From Lachnospiraceae bacterium (lineage in GTDB: Bacteria; Bacillota; Clostridia; Lachnospirales; Lachnospiraceae), in contig JAETQH010000040.1 of NCBI GenBank assembly GCA_021770785.1, positions 1 through 38,992 on the forward strand: 38,992 nt of DNA, in the 5' to 3' direction. Made by a program: the position numbers and the translations under genes. This document shows positions 26,386-33,928 of this stretch, piece by piece. Numbering within the stretch: position 1 is the stretch's first letter; the number at the start of each line of letters is the position of its first letter. The notes beneath the pieces are model-generated. The model saw nothing but the letters and a program-made list of their open reading frames with translations. It was not told the DNA's origin and did not search any database.

Positions 26386-27375
26386 TTAAATAATCCTGTT
26401 CTCATTATCAATTTTACTCACTACCCAGTTTGCAAGCAGGATTGTTGCACAGCTGCAGATTGCCTGAAAGAAAGATGCTGCGGCCGTCTGTCCGATTGGT
26501 GCAGTAGACTGAATTGCCTGATACACATAGGTATCAAAGGTAGAAACCGTTGTATACAACGATGCCGGTATGCCTCCCGTTACCTGATAGAACAAGCCGA
26601 AATCGGAGTTAAATATCTTTCCACAGTCGAGAATCAGCATCATAACAAATACCGGTTTGATGCAGGGAAGCGTAATATGCCTTGCCTGCTGTGCCTTTGT
26701 CGCACCGTCCATAACGGCTGCTTCATAAAGGGAAGGATCAATACCGGTAATACTTGCCAGATAGATTACCATTCCGTACCCCATACCCTTCCATGTGTTC
26801 AGAAAGATGATAATAAACGGCCAGTATTTTGCTTCCTGATACCACATGACCGGTTCACCGCCCATGGCTGTGATAATACCGTTTAAAAAACCTCTCTCCG
26901 GTGTCAGCAGCGCATATACAAAATAGCTGACAACTACCCACGACATGAAGTAAGGCAGGAACATCATTGTCTGATATACCTTAGACCCTCTTTTATTGCG
27001 CATGTTGCTTAATATCAATGCACCCCCGACTGCAACGGAAGCACTGATGATAATAAACGCAATGTTATAGAGAATTGTGTTGCGCAACAGCATCGTAAAG
27101 GCATTTGAAGTAAAGAAATACTTGAAGTTTCCAAAACCAGCCCATTCACTCGTCAAGAGACTGTATATAAACCCATGTCCGCCACCTGCCAGTTTATAGT
27201 TCTTAAACGCGATAATGATACCAAACATTGGCATGTATGAAAAAATCAAAAACCATAACAATGTTGGTGCTGATAATAGTGTCAATTCCGTATCATCTTT
27301 CGTCCACCTTTTGCGACGGCCCTTACGGCTTATCTTTTTTGCAGATACTTCATGAAGCTTTTTCGAATTGCCCAT
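26386..27375 (-). CDS. ABC sugar transporter permease, LplB type (CUT1)
   Basis: A 329-residue permease and the first gene of the ABC operon. A basic N-terminus (KKISRKGRRKRW) precedes six membrane segments. The EAA loop is EAAVMDGATKAQQARHITLP (about 230-250). Together with the LplC-type gene it forms the heterodimeric channel for complex oligosaccharides. A consensus sigma-A promoter lies 37-65 bases upstream and GAAGGAGGATAACGATA precedes the ATG. Confidence 0.92.
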   Translation of the reverse strand: MGNSKKLHEVSAKKISRKGRRKRWTKDDTELTLLSAPTLLWFLIFSYMPMFGIIIAFKNYKLAGGGHGFIYSLLTSEWAGFGNFKYFFTSNAFTMLLRNTILYNIAFIIISASVAVGGALILSNMRNKRGSKVYQTMMFLPYFMSWVVVSYFVYALLTPERGFLNGIITAMGGEPVMWYQEAKYWPFIIIFLNTWKGMGYGMVIYLASITGIDPSLYEAAVMDGATKAQQARHITLPCIKPVFVMMLILDCGKIFNSDFGLFYQVTGGIPASLYTTVSTFDTYVYQAIQSTAPIGQTAAASFFQAICSCATILLANWVVSKIDNENRII

Positions 27376-27411
27376 TATCGTTATCCTCCTTCTTTATATT
27401 TGTTTACAGAA

Positions 27412-27440
27412 ATTTTAACATTAATTAATAACTATGTCAA
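27412..27440 (-). promoter_or_regulatory. Sigma-A promoter of the N-glycan ABC operon
   Basis: On the minus strand TTGACA (27435-27440) and TAAAAT (27412-27417) are separated by exactly 17 bases. The spacer contains TTATTAATTAATG, a near-palindrome that could be a regulator site, for instance of the LacI protein at 28896. Confidence 0.85.
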
Positions 27441-27483
27441 CACAAATACACATTTTAAACATTTATCATAAGATTGCGCCTGT

Positions 27484-27693
27484 TTATTTGTGCAATTTGC
27501 CATTATTTTTATTATTTTGTCTTTTTAACACTTTTAACAAAGTTTCTTTTCGCATGTTTACTTTTTCCACCCGCATGTAAATGTTTCCTCCACTATGTTT
27601 TCGGACAAGTTCTTTGAAAATGCCAAATTCAACAAACTCCATCAACTGCAGGCATTCTTCCGGCAGCCGGTTTTGACACAAAAAAAGAGGCAT
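27484..27693 (-). CDS. Small Mor-like protein or remnant
   Basis: A 69-codon frame whose part LPEECLQLMEFVEFGIFKEL followed by VRKHSGGNIYMRVEK and a basic C-terminus resembles the small Mor-type DNA-binding proteins of Firmicutes, which have a similar Gly-Gly-x-x-Ile-Tyr-x motif before the helix-turn-helix. The putative ATG lies inside the 3' arm of the sugar kinase terminator and no good ribosome binding site is visible, and family members are usually longer at the N-terminus. It may be a truncated remnant. It sits just upstream of the ABC operon promoter, so a regulatory role is possible but unproven. Confidence 0.4.
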   Translation of the reverse strand: MPLFLCQNRLPEECLQLMEFVEFGIFKELVRKHSGGNIYMRVEKVNMRKETLLKVLKRQNNKNNGKLHK

Positions 27694-27720
27694 CTCACAT
27701 TTTTACGACAGCCTCTTTTT
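27680..27720. terminator. Bidirectional terminator after the ROK kinase gene
   Basis: AAAAAGAGGC (to 27691) pairs with GCCTCTTTTT (27711-27720). A-rich and T-rich flanks allow function on both strands. It ends the ROK kinase transcript and overlaps the start of the small frame behind it. Confidence 0.8.
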
Positions 27721-27737
27721 CCTTTTTCATAAAATAT

Positions 27738-28634
27738 TTATTTCTGTATTTCCAATTCTAATGCACCAAGCCGGATTGCTCCAAGAATACCCGGATTCTC
27801 ACCTAATGCCGGTGCTACAATATACTGTTCTATTTTCTCTTCCACCATCTCATGATGTATGTAACCATGCAGCATCTCTTTTACCTTCGTTCTTATCATG
27901 TCAAACAGCTGTTCCTGATGCATGACACCTCCCCATAAAATGATTTTCTGCGGAGAATAGGTCACAATATAATTTGTCACTGCCTGCGCGATATAATAAG
28001 CCTCCATTTCCCAAACCTCGGGACAATCCGCAAGTTCCATTGCCTTTTTGCCCCAGCGCTCTTCAATCGCCGGCCCGCTGGCGAGGCTCTCCACACAGTT
28101 CGGGTGGAACGGACAGCGTCCTTGATACGTATCGTTTGGATGCTTCTGCAAAAGCATATGTCCGGCTTCCGGATGGACCAGTCCATGCAGTAAAGCGCCA
28201 TTGCTGTATACACCCACACCGACACCGGTTCCGACGGTAATGTAAATTGCATTATCACAGCCCTGTGCCGCTCCCCATGTCACTTCGCCTAAAACCGCGC
28301 CGTTTACATCTGTGTCAAAGCCAACCGGCACCCGCAGGGCATCTTTGAAAATGCCTGCAATATTGCAATTCTCCCAACCCGGCTTCGGTGTCTTGGTAAT
28401 ATGACCATACGTTTCCGAATTTCGATTCAAATCCACGGGTCCAAAGCATCCTATTCCGAGCGCTTTGATTTCCCACTTTTTAAAATAGTCAATCATCTCT
28501 GTCAGTGTCTCTCCCGGCTGCCTGGTGGGCAAAGAAATTCTGTCAATAATTTTTGCACATGCGCCATCTTTCTGTATTTCGGCAACAGCACATACCATTT
28601 TTGTTCCGCCGGCTTCAATTCCTCCAATTAACAT
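27738..28634 (-). CDS. ROK-family sugar kinase (fructokinase/mannose kinase type)
   Basis: A 298-residue ROK kinase. The ATG at 28634 has AAGGAGGAGAAAAT before it and is preferred over the longer frame. The ATP motif reads GGIEAGGTKMVCAVAEI, the form seen in fructokinases with the acidic Glu in place of Asp. The zinc-binding segment has the ROK pattern HPEAGHMLL followed by CPFHPNCVESLASGPAIEERWG, and the catalytic Asp lies in GFDTDVNGAVLGE. Fructokinases of this group often phosphorylate mannose too. Because GH38 would release free mannose in the cytoplasm, mannose 6-phosphate formation is an attractive job here. It is divergent from the LacI gene and follows its own terminator. Confidence 0.88.
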   Translation of the reverse strand: MLIGGIEAGGTKMVCAVAEIQKDGACAKIIDRISLPTRQPGETLTEMIDYFKKWEIKALGIGCFGPVDLNRNSETYGHITKTPKPGWENCNIAGIFKDALRVPVGFDTDVNGAVLGEVTWGAAQGCDNAIYITVGTGVGVGVYSNGALLHGLVHPEAGHMLLQKHPNDTYQGRCPFHPNCVESLASGPAIEERWGKKAMELADCPEVWEMEAYYIAQAVTNYIVTYSPQKIILWGGVMHQEQLFDMIRTKVKEMLHGYIHHEMVEEKIEQYIVAPALGENPGILGAIRLGALELEIQK

Positions 28635-28714
28635 ATTTTCTCCTCCTTGCATTCCGATACATTCAATTTTTTTACATAGTATAGCATAATATTATACATT
28701 TGGAAACAGTCATA

Positions 28715-28829
28715 TTAACTTTTGTTGTCATTTTTGCCTGTTTTCGGGTTCTATTGTTGTAAATCTATCGCTAATCATTGATTTTCCATCCAAAACTTAA
28801 CTTTTGTTACCATGTTCTTGATTTTCCAT
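28715..28829. promoter_or_regulatory. Two interleaved direct repeats between kinase and LacI genes
   Basis: TTAACTTTTGTTGTCAT (28715-28731) recurs as TTAACTTTTGTTACCAT (28797-28813), 82 bases apart, and TTGATTTTCCAT (28778-28789) recurs at 28818-28829, 40 bases apart. Both pairs lie between the divergent genes and the last copy overlaps the LacI gene -35 box. They look like regulator binding sites. Confidence 0.55.
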
Positions 28830-28846
28830 ATCAAGGCTGTTATACT
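28818..28846 (+). promoter_or_regulatory. Sigma-A promoter of the lacI-type gene
   Basis: TTGATT (28818-28823) and TATACT (28841-28846) are spaced by 17 bases, about 50 bases before the start codon. The -35 box lies inside a TTGATTTTCCAT repeat, suggesting autoregulation. Confidence 0.75.
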
Positions 28847-28895
28847 TGAAAATAGAAAGAATGTATACAAATTCATTTGAAATAGTGAGGCATTT

Positions 28896-29909
28896 ATGAG
28901 CAAAGTAACAATGCAGGACATTGCTGACGCATTGGGCATTTCCCGCGTCACGGTATGGAAAGTGTTTAACAATCACACGGGTGTTTCTCCTGCGCTTCGA
29001 GATCGTATTCTTGATAAAGCAAAAGAACTGGGATATTCAAAAAGCAGTGTGGAACTGGTTTCCCATGATGATGAGAAAACAGTTTCCCTAATCGTGTCCA
29101 GACCCGATTCATCTACCTTCTGGACAAACATCATTCACCGAATGGCACAGGAGCTTTCCCACTACAATGTAAATCTGATGTACACCTATATGCCTTCCAC
29201 TTATACCGAAGGCTTTACTATGCCCTCTATCCTGACCAGTGATATTATTCACGGTGCCATTATCCTAAATGTTTATGATGCCAAACTCATTACTCTCATT
29301 AATGAACTAAATATTCCAAAGGTCTTCTTAGATACGGTTCCTCAAATCAACAACCGTTTACTCCGGGGTGATTTACTTCTGCTAGAAGGATACAGCACAC
29401 TTTATCAGATTACGGCATCCGTCCTTGCCCGTGGTCTGAAAAAGATAGGTTTTATCGGAGATATCAATTATGCAAAAACAAACCTGGAGCGTTATCAGGG
29501 CTTTTGCCAATGTATGACGGATCATAATTTAAAAATAGATGATAAAATTTGTCTCACACACAGCATCGGTATTTTTTCCTATCATCAGGAACTCAGTGCC
29601 TTTTTAGATTCTCTTGCCGTTCTTCCTGAGGCCTTTGTCTGTGCCAGTGATTATATTGCACATTTTCTTCAAATTTATTTTTCAGAGCACGCAGATCGTA
29701 TTCCAAACGGAATCCTTGTAACCGGTTATGACGGAAGCCGTGAATATTCTAATATTGACGGACAAATTACCACCGCAAACGTAAAAACAAGTCTTTTGGG
29801 AAAACGCTTGTCCGTACAAATCGTTTACCGGATGGAACATCCGGACGCTCCTTATGAATTGACTTTTATTAATCCGGAAATTATTTACAGAGACTCGATT
29901 CTTTACTAA
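28896..29909 (+). CDS. LacI-family transcriptional regulator of the N-glycan locus
   Basis: A 337-residue LacI/GalR protein. The helix-turn-helix MQDIADALGISRVTVWKVFN is at about 6-25, followed by the hinge helix region KAKELGYSKSS. The effector domain has the periplasmic-binding-protein fold, with motifs such as GAIILNVYD, KKIGFIGDINYAKTNLERYQ and ILVTGYDGSREYS. Such proteins usually repress sugar genes and leave their operators on binding a sugar or sugar phosphate. It is divergent from the kinase and next to the glycan cluster, so control of both is likely. GTGAGG precedes the ATG. Confidence 0.93.
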   Translation: MSKVTMQDIADALGISRVTVWKVFNNHTGVSPALRDRILDKAKELGYSKSSVELVSHDDEKTVSLIVSRPDSSTFWTNIIHRMAQELSHYNVNLMYTYMPSTYTEGFTMPSILTSDIIHGAIILNVYDAKLITLINELNIPKVFLDTVPQINNRLLRGDLLLLEGYSTLYQITASVLARGLKKIGFIGDINYAKTNLERYQGFCQCMTDHNLKIDDKICLTHSIGIFSYHQELSAFLDSLAVLPEAFVCASDYIAHFLQIYFSEHADRIPNGILVTGYDGSREYSNIDGQITTANVKTSLLGKRLSVQIVYRMEHPDAPYELTFINPEIIYRDSILY

Positions 29910-29926
29910 GGAACTGTCCGAAACTC

Positions 29927-29979
29927 AAAAAGTCCTGCCGCCTTATCACTATCCTATCGGTAAGGCAGTAGGACTTTTT
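29927..29979. terminator. Bidirectional terminator between convergent genes
   Basis: AAAAAGTCCT with GCCTTA on one arm pairs with TAAGGC and AGGACTTTTT on the other, forming a long stem with T runs in both directions. It serves the LacI gene (plus strand) and the radical SAM gene (minus strand). Confidence 0.9.
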
Positions 29980-29993
29980 CCTGTTTTTCCCAT

Positions 29994-30863
29994 TTAAAAC
30001 AGGCTTATCTGTTCATATTTCTCCCTATCCTCAAACTCGTGCAGATAGGCAAATATCCTCTCCGCATCACATTCAATTCCATGGGCAGCACAGGTGCTGT
30101 GAAAAATCTCCGTCAGCATTTGCACATTCTCACTTGCAATTTCATAAGCATATCCGTATTTTCGGTGATATCTCCCTTTCATTCCCGGAAAATGCCGATC
30201 CAGCGCCCGGTAAAAATATTCCCTGTCCCCCTCCCTCAAGGTCACACCCATTCCAAAATTGATAATGCCATACACCTTCGCCTCGATACAATACTCCAAA
30301 AGCCCTTCTAAATTTTCCCTCGTATCATTGATAAAGGGCAGAATGGGGCACAGCCAAACCACCGTGGGAATGCCGTTTTCCCGAAAAATCTTAAGAGCCT
30401 CTACCCGCTTTTTTGTGGTGCAGACATTCGGCTCCACAATCCGGCACAAGGCTTCATCATAGGTGGTCAGCGTCATCTGCACCACGCATTTGGCCTTTTG
30501 GTGGATTCTTTTCAACAAATCCAAATCCCGCAGAATCCGATCCGACTTTGTCTGGATGGCAGCGCCAAACCCGTAACGCTCAATCATCTCAAGGCACTTT
30601 CTTGTCAGCCCCAGCTCTTCCTCACAGTGCATATAAGGGTCGCACATAGCTCCTGTTCCAATCATACAGCGTCTCCGTTTTGCCCGCAGCGCTCGCTCTA
30701 GCAGCTCCGGCGCATTCTGCTTTACCTCAATATCCTCAAATTCATGGGTAAATCCATAGCATTTGCTTCTGCTGTCACAGTAAATGCAGCCATGGGTACA
30801 CCCCCTGTAAATATTCATGCCGTTTTGGGCGGAAAGAATGCCCTTTGCCTCTACAAAATGCAA
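29994..30863 (-). CDS. Radical SAM protein, SplB-like family
   Basis: A 289-residue radical SAM enzyme with the iron-sulfur motif CTHGCIYC (about 22-29, C-x3-C-x2-C) right after NGMNIYRG. The pattern of GAMCDPYMHCEEELGLTRKC and QTKSDRILRDLDLL matches the SPL/Rv2578c-like group, related to spore photoproduct lyase but of unproven function. The start is a TTG at 30863 with GAGAGGG eight bases upstream; the protein beginning at this point fits family members exactly. It begins 22 bases after the MATE gene ends and is probably co-transcribed. Confidence 0.9.
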   Translation of the reverse strand: MHFVEAKGILSAQNGMNIYRGCTHGCIYCDSRSKCYGFTHEFEDIEVKQNAPELLERALRAKRRRCMIGTGAMCDPYMHCEEELGLTRKCLEMIERYGFGAAIQTKSDRILRDLDLLKRIHQKAKCVVQMTLTTYDEALCRIVEPNVCTTKKRVEALKIFRENGIPTVVWLCPILPFINDTRENLEGLLEYCIEAKVYGIINFGMGVTLREGDREYFYRALDRHFPGMKGRYHRKYGYAYEIASENVQMLTEIFHSTCAAHGIECDAERIFAYLHEFEDREKYEQISLF

Positions 30864-30885
30864 TTTTTTTCCCTCTCTGTCATAT

Positions 30886-32235
30886 TTATTCCTGTACTTT
30901 TAAGCTCTGCATCCAGCCCCGCCTTTTGAATATCACAAAAGAGATCATAAGCCTTACACATTCCTCCAGAGATAAAAAGAAATACACATAAGGAATGGGA
31001 AGTTTCAACACGAACGCTGTAATAAGTCCCACCGGAACACCCACACACCAGGTTCCGATAAGATCAATTGCCAGTGTATAGTTCGTCTTTCCACCGCTGC
31101 GCAGAATACCTCCGCCTAAAATCATGTTCTGTACCTTCACCGGAGAAATGATGGCAAAGGCAATCAATACCTGCTGCGCCGTCAGCTTCACCACGTCCTC
31201 TACCTGGTAAATAGACACATACAGGTTTTTCAGCAGCAAAAGCAGCAGCGAAAGCACTGCCGAACAGCACAGGCCGTAATACATTAATTTTTTTGATTTC
31301 CGGTATGCCGCCGTATCCTCGTTTTTCCCCAGTTCTTTTCCAATGATAATGCCTGCTGCCTGGGAAATTCCGCTGAGTGCCCCAATCATCAGCCCCTGTA
31401 TCGGATTCGTCAGTGTCATGGCAGCACAATCTTCCGTACCCATTCTTCCGTAAATAGCGGCATAGACATTTTCCCCGATACTCCATAACAATTCATTTAA
31501 CAGCAGCGGGAGAAGCATGGCAAGATACTGCCGTTTTCCCGCCGTTCCCAGATGAATGCTGAAAGAAAGCCGTTTTCCCTGGCTCTTAGAGTACTTCAGA
31601 TACAAGAGAAGTATTACAATAAAATTGGCTGTCTGAGAAATGACAGTCGCCACCGCCGCACCGTTTACCCCCAGGGGCGCTGCGCCGCATTTTCCAAAAA
31701 TAAGGATGTAATTCAACCCGGTGTTTAAAATCACTGCCGCGAAGCTGGCATACATCGGCAGGGAGGCTTTTTCCATACAGCGGAGCACTGTGGCCAGCAG
31801 ACTTGCCACCACCGCCGGAAAATATCCCACTGACACAATCCGCATATACCCCACTGCCGTTGCTTTCGTTTGCGGGTCTTTGGTATAAATGTCCATAATC
31901 TGTCCCGGAAATGCCAGACAGATTACCGTAAACGCTGCCGCTGCCGCCAACGCCACAAATAAATTCACATAAAAGCTGCGCCCCACTTCTTTTTCCTCTT
32001 TTTTCCCCATATACTGGGCAATCATTATGCCTGCCACCGACGCAATGGCAGCCGTCAGCACATTAAATATAGAAGTGAATTTTCCCACCAGACCGATTCC
32101 TGCAATGCTGACACTCCCTAACTGTCCAATCATAATCTGGTCCACCATGCTAAAGGAGGATTGCAGCATCACCTGCAAGGCTACCGGAATGGCAATTTTC
32201 CCTGTCTCTGCTAAAAAACTGTTTTGTTTTTCCAT
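30886..32235 (-). CDS. MATE-family multidrug/metabolite efflux transporter
   Basis: A 449-residue membrane protein with about 12 hydrophobic segments in two related halves. The N-terminal motif ALQVMLQSSFSMVDQIMIGQ is typical of MATE transporters, and SGISQAAGIIIGKELGKNED marks the second half. The ATG at 32235 is chosen over an in-frame TTG 30 bases upstream because it matches the usual start of the family and has AGAAG upstream. It exports organic cations or metabolites with Na+ or H+. It follows the kinase-like gene by 48 bases. Confidence 0.92.
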   Translation of the reverse strand: MEKQNSFLAETGKIAIPVALQVMLQSSFSMVDQIMIGQLGSVSIAGIGLVGKFTSIFNVLTAAIASVAGIMIAQYMGKKEEKEVGRSFYVNLFVALAAAAAFTVICLAFPGQIMDIYTKDPQTKATAVGYMRIVSVGYFPAVVASLLATVLRCMEKASLPMYASFAAVILNTGLNYILIFGKCGAAPLGVNGAAVATVISQTANFIVILLLYLKYSKSQGKRLSFSIHLGTAGKRQYLAMLLPLLLNELLWSIGENVYAAIYGRMGTEDCAAMTLTNPIQGLMIGALSGISQAAGIIIGKELGKNEDTAAYRKSKKLMYYGLCCSAVLSLLLLLLKNLYVSIYQVEDVVKLTAQQVLIAFAIISPVKVQNMILGGGILRSGGKTNYTLAIDLIGTWCVGVPVGLITAFVLKLPIPYVYFFLSLEECVRLMISFVIFKRRGWMQSLKVQE

Positions 32236-32283
32236 AATTTTATCTTCTTTCTGTCCTTTTATCAACTGTTTTCAAAGATACTG

Positions 32284-32811
32284 CTATTTTTTATGTTTCT
32301 CCGCATAATCCATCAATTCCGGGGTTTTTGACCAGTAGCGGATGCCCCAGTTTTCAAAGCTCCACTCTTCCATGTAACTGTTGCACTCATAGTCAATGTA
32401 GTAGAGCTTTTCTTCCTGCACCACAAAATTTGTAGGAAAATAGTCAATATTCAGCCCCTGTTTTTTCACCGCCTCCGCCATTGCCTTTCCCTGCTGTAAA
32501 TAGTGTTCTTTCATACCATCCGCTAAAATCAGCTCATACACGGTAGGGCCCTCAATATACTCTTTTAAAATCCGCTCTTCCCCCTCGTCCACTGCAAGCA
32601 GCTTCGGCAGCATAATACCTGTTCCGCAAAGCCTTTCATAGTCCCGCATTTCGGCTTCGAGCTTATTCCCAAACTGGTAATAATCGCAGGGCTCATGATG
32701 TATCTGCTTTAACACAAATCTCTCTTTTCCATCACTCACCAGATAGGAATAGCCCCCTTTTCCATGCCCTAATAGCCTGATTACCTCATAATCTGTTTCC
32801 TTTATCTTCAT
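32284..32811 (-). CDS. Minimal protein kinase-like phosphotransferase
   Basis: A 175-residue protein with a reduced protein-kinase-like fold. It has the glycine-rich loop LLGHGKGGYSYLVS, the ATP Lys in RFVLKQI, a short hinge (ILKEYIEGPTVYEL), the catalytic loop LNIDYFPTNFVV with Asp and Asn, and IDYECN in place of DFG. The usual large C-lobe is missing, as in the small Kdo-kinase/RIO-like families. Its substrate (protein, sugar or drug) is unknown. GGAGGAGGCAAAA precedes the ATG. It heads a minus-strand group with the MATE transporter and the radical SAM protein. Confidence 0.75.
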   Translation of the reverse strand: MKIKETDYEVIRLLGHGKGGYSYLVSDGKERFVLKQIHHEPCDYYQFGNKLEAEMRDYERLCGTGIMLPKLLAVDEGEERILKEYIEGPTVYELILADGMKEHYLQQGKAMAEAVKKQGLNIDYFPTNFVVQEEKLYYIDYECNSYMEEWSFENWGIRYWSKTPELMDYAEKHKK

Positions 32812-32986
32812 TTTTGCCTCCTCCTTTTCAGCAGCGTCGCTTTTTCTCTGCTTCTACTTGCATTATACGCTTTTGTTTACTATAATTCTTGTAGAATTGT
32901 TTTCTCTTTTTAACACAATCCTCTCTTTTTAATAAAATTGCTTTAACTGCCCTAAGGTACTGTTTATTCTTAACAGAAATTTATGT

Positions 32987-33008
32987 ACGGTACAAAAATA
33001 CCGTTTTT
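32987..33008 (+). promoter_or_regulatory. Inverted repeat with T run ahead of the AraC gene
   Basis: ACGGTA (32987-32992) and TACCGT (32999-33004) are perfect inverted copies, with TTTTT at 33004-33008, ending 21 bases before the AraC-type start codon. It could be a leader attenuator or an operator. Confidence 0.5.
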
Positions 33009-33029
33009 CGTATAAATTTGAGGTGACCC

Positions 33030-33902
33030 ATGAAACAGGAATTTTTACACGAAACAAAAACCCACGGTATGCTGACCTTTCCCTACACTGCCTATAATGG
33101 AAATCTGCCGGAGTATCTTCCCTCCGTTCCGCTGCACTGGCATGATGAGATGGAATTTATCTACGTGACCGGAGGCGGGGGCGTTGTCACGATTTCTTCC
33201 GCGGCATACAACGTGAAGCCCGGTGATATTCTGGTGGTGCTGCCCCAGATGGTGCATTCCATTGAGTGCTATCCGAATCAGCAGTTAGAATATTTCAATA
33301 TCCTGTTCCGTTTTTCCCTCCTGAACGCCTCGGAAAATGATGTATGCTATGAAAAATATTTTAAACCACTCTATAACCACACAAAATCTGTTCCCGTTTA
33401 TCTTGAATCCGGGACAGCTCTCAACAGGCAGATACGTCCCCACATTTCCTATCTGACGGAAACCAGAGAGGGGCGGGATGTGGAGGATGAGCTTATGGTA
33501 AAATCCAGTCTTTTTGCGATAATTTCCTACTTAAACCGCCACAGTCTCCCTGTCAGCAATTCAGAACTTACGCTGCAAAATACTTATGATAAATTAAAAA
33601 AAGTGCTCCTGTATATTCAGGAACACTATGAGACGGATATTTCTGTTTCCGCCGCGGCCGGTATGTGCGGATTTTCTTCCGGCTACTTTATGAAGTTGTT
33701 TAAGGAACTAACGGGAAAGAGTTTTTCCCAATATCTGAAAAATTACCGGCTGGAAATGGCGGCAAGACAGCTTGCAGAGGGGGGAGAAAAGATTATCCGT
33801 ATTGCGTCGGATACGGGTTTTCGCAATCTGTCCTATTTTACCAGGGCGTTTACGGATAAGTATGGGGTTTCTCCTTCGGCGTACCGGAAAGGGATGAGGT
33901 AA
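33030..33902 (+). CDS. AraC-family transcriptional regulator
   Basis: A 290-residue regulator with an N-terminal cupin sensor domain (PLHWHDEMEFIYVTGGGGVV and VKPGDILVVLPQMVHSIE, about 36-85) and a C-terminal double helix-turn-helix (about 190-288) containing MCGFSSGYFMKLFKELTGKS and the signature ASDTGFRNLSYFTRAF. Proteins of this form usually sense a sugar or glycoside. GAGGTGACCC precedes ATG. It is divergent from the kinase-like/MATE/radical SAM group and convergent with the 899-residue ATPase gene. Its targets are not evident. The stop overlaps a weak ATGAGG/CCTCAT stem at 33894-33928. Confidence 0.92.
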   Translation: MKQEFLHETKTHGMLTFPYTAYNGNLPEYLPSVPLHWHDEMEFIYVTGGGGVVTISSAAYNVKPGDILVVLPQMVHSIECYPNQQLEYFNILFRFSLLNASENDVCYEKYFKPLYNHTKSVPVYLESGTALNRQIRPHISYLTETREGRDVEDELMVKSSLFAIISYLNRHSLPVSNSELTLQNTYDKLKKVLLYIQEHYETDISVSAAAGMCGFSSGYFMKLFKELTGKSFSQYLKNYRLEMAARQLAEGGEKIIRIASDTGFRNLSYFTRAFTDKYGVSPSAYRKGMR

Positions 33903-33928
33903 AAGAGACAATTTTCCCCTAGCCTCAT

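Noticed and set aside
31064..31486. 140-codon minus-strand frame
   Set aside because: Out-of-frame shadow inside the MATE gene, whose membrane-segment pattern is complete.
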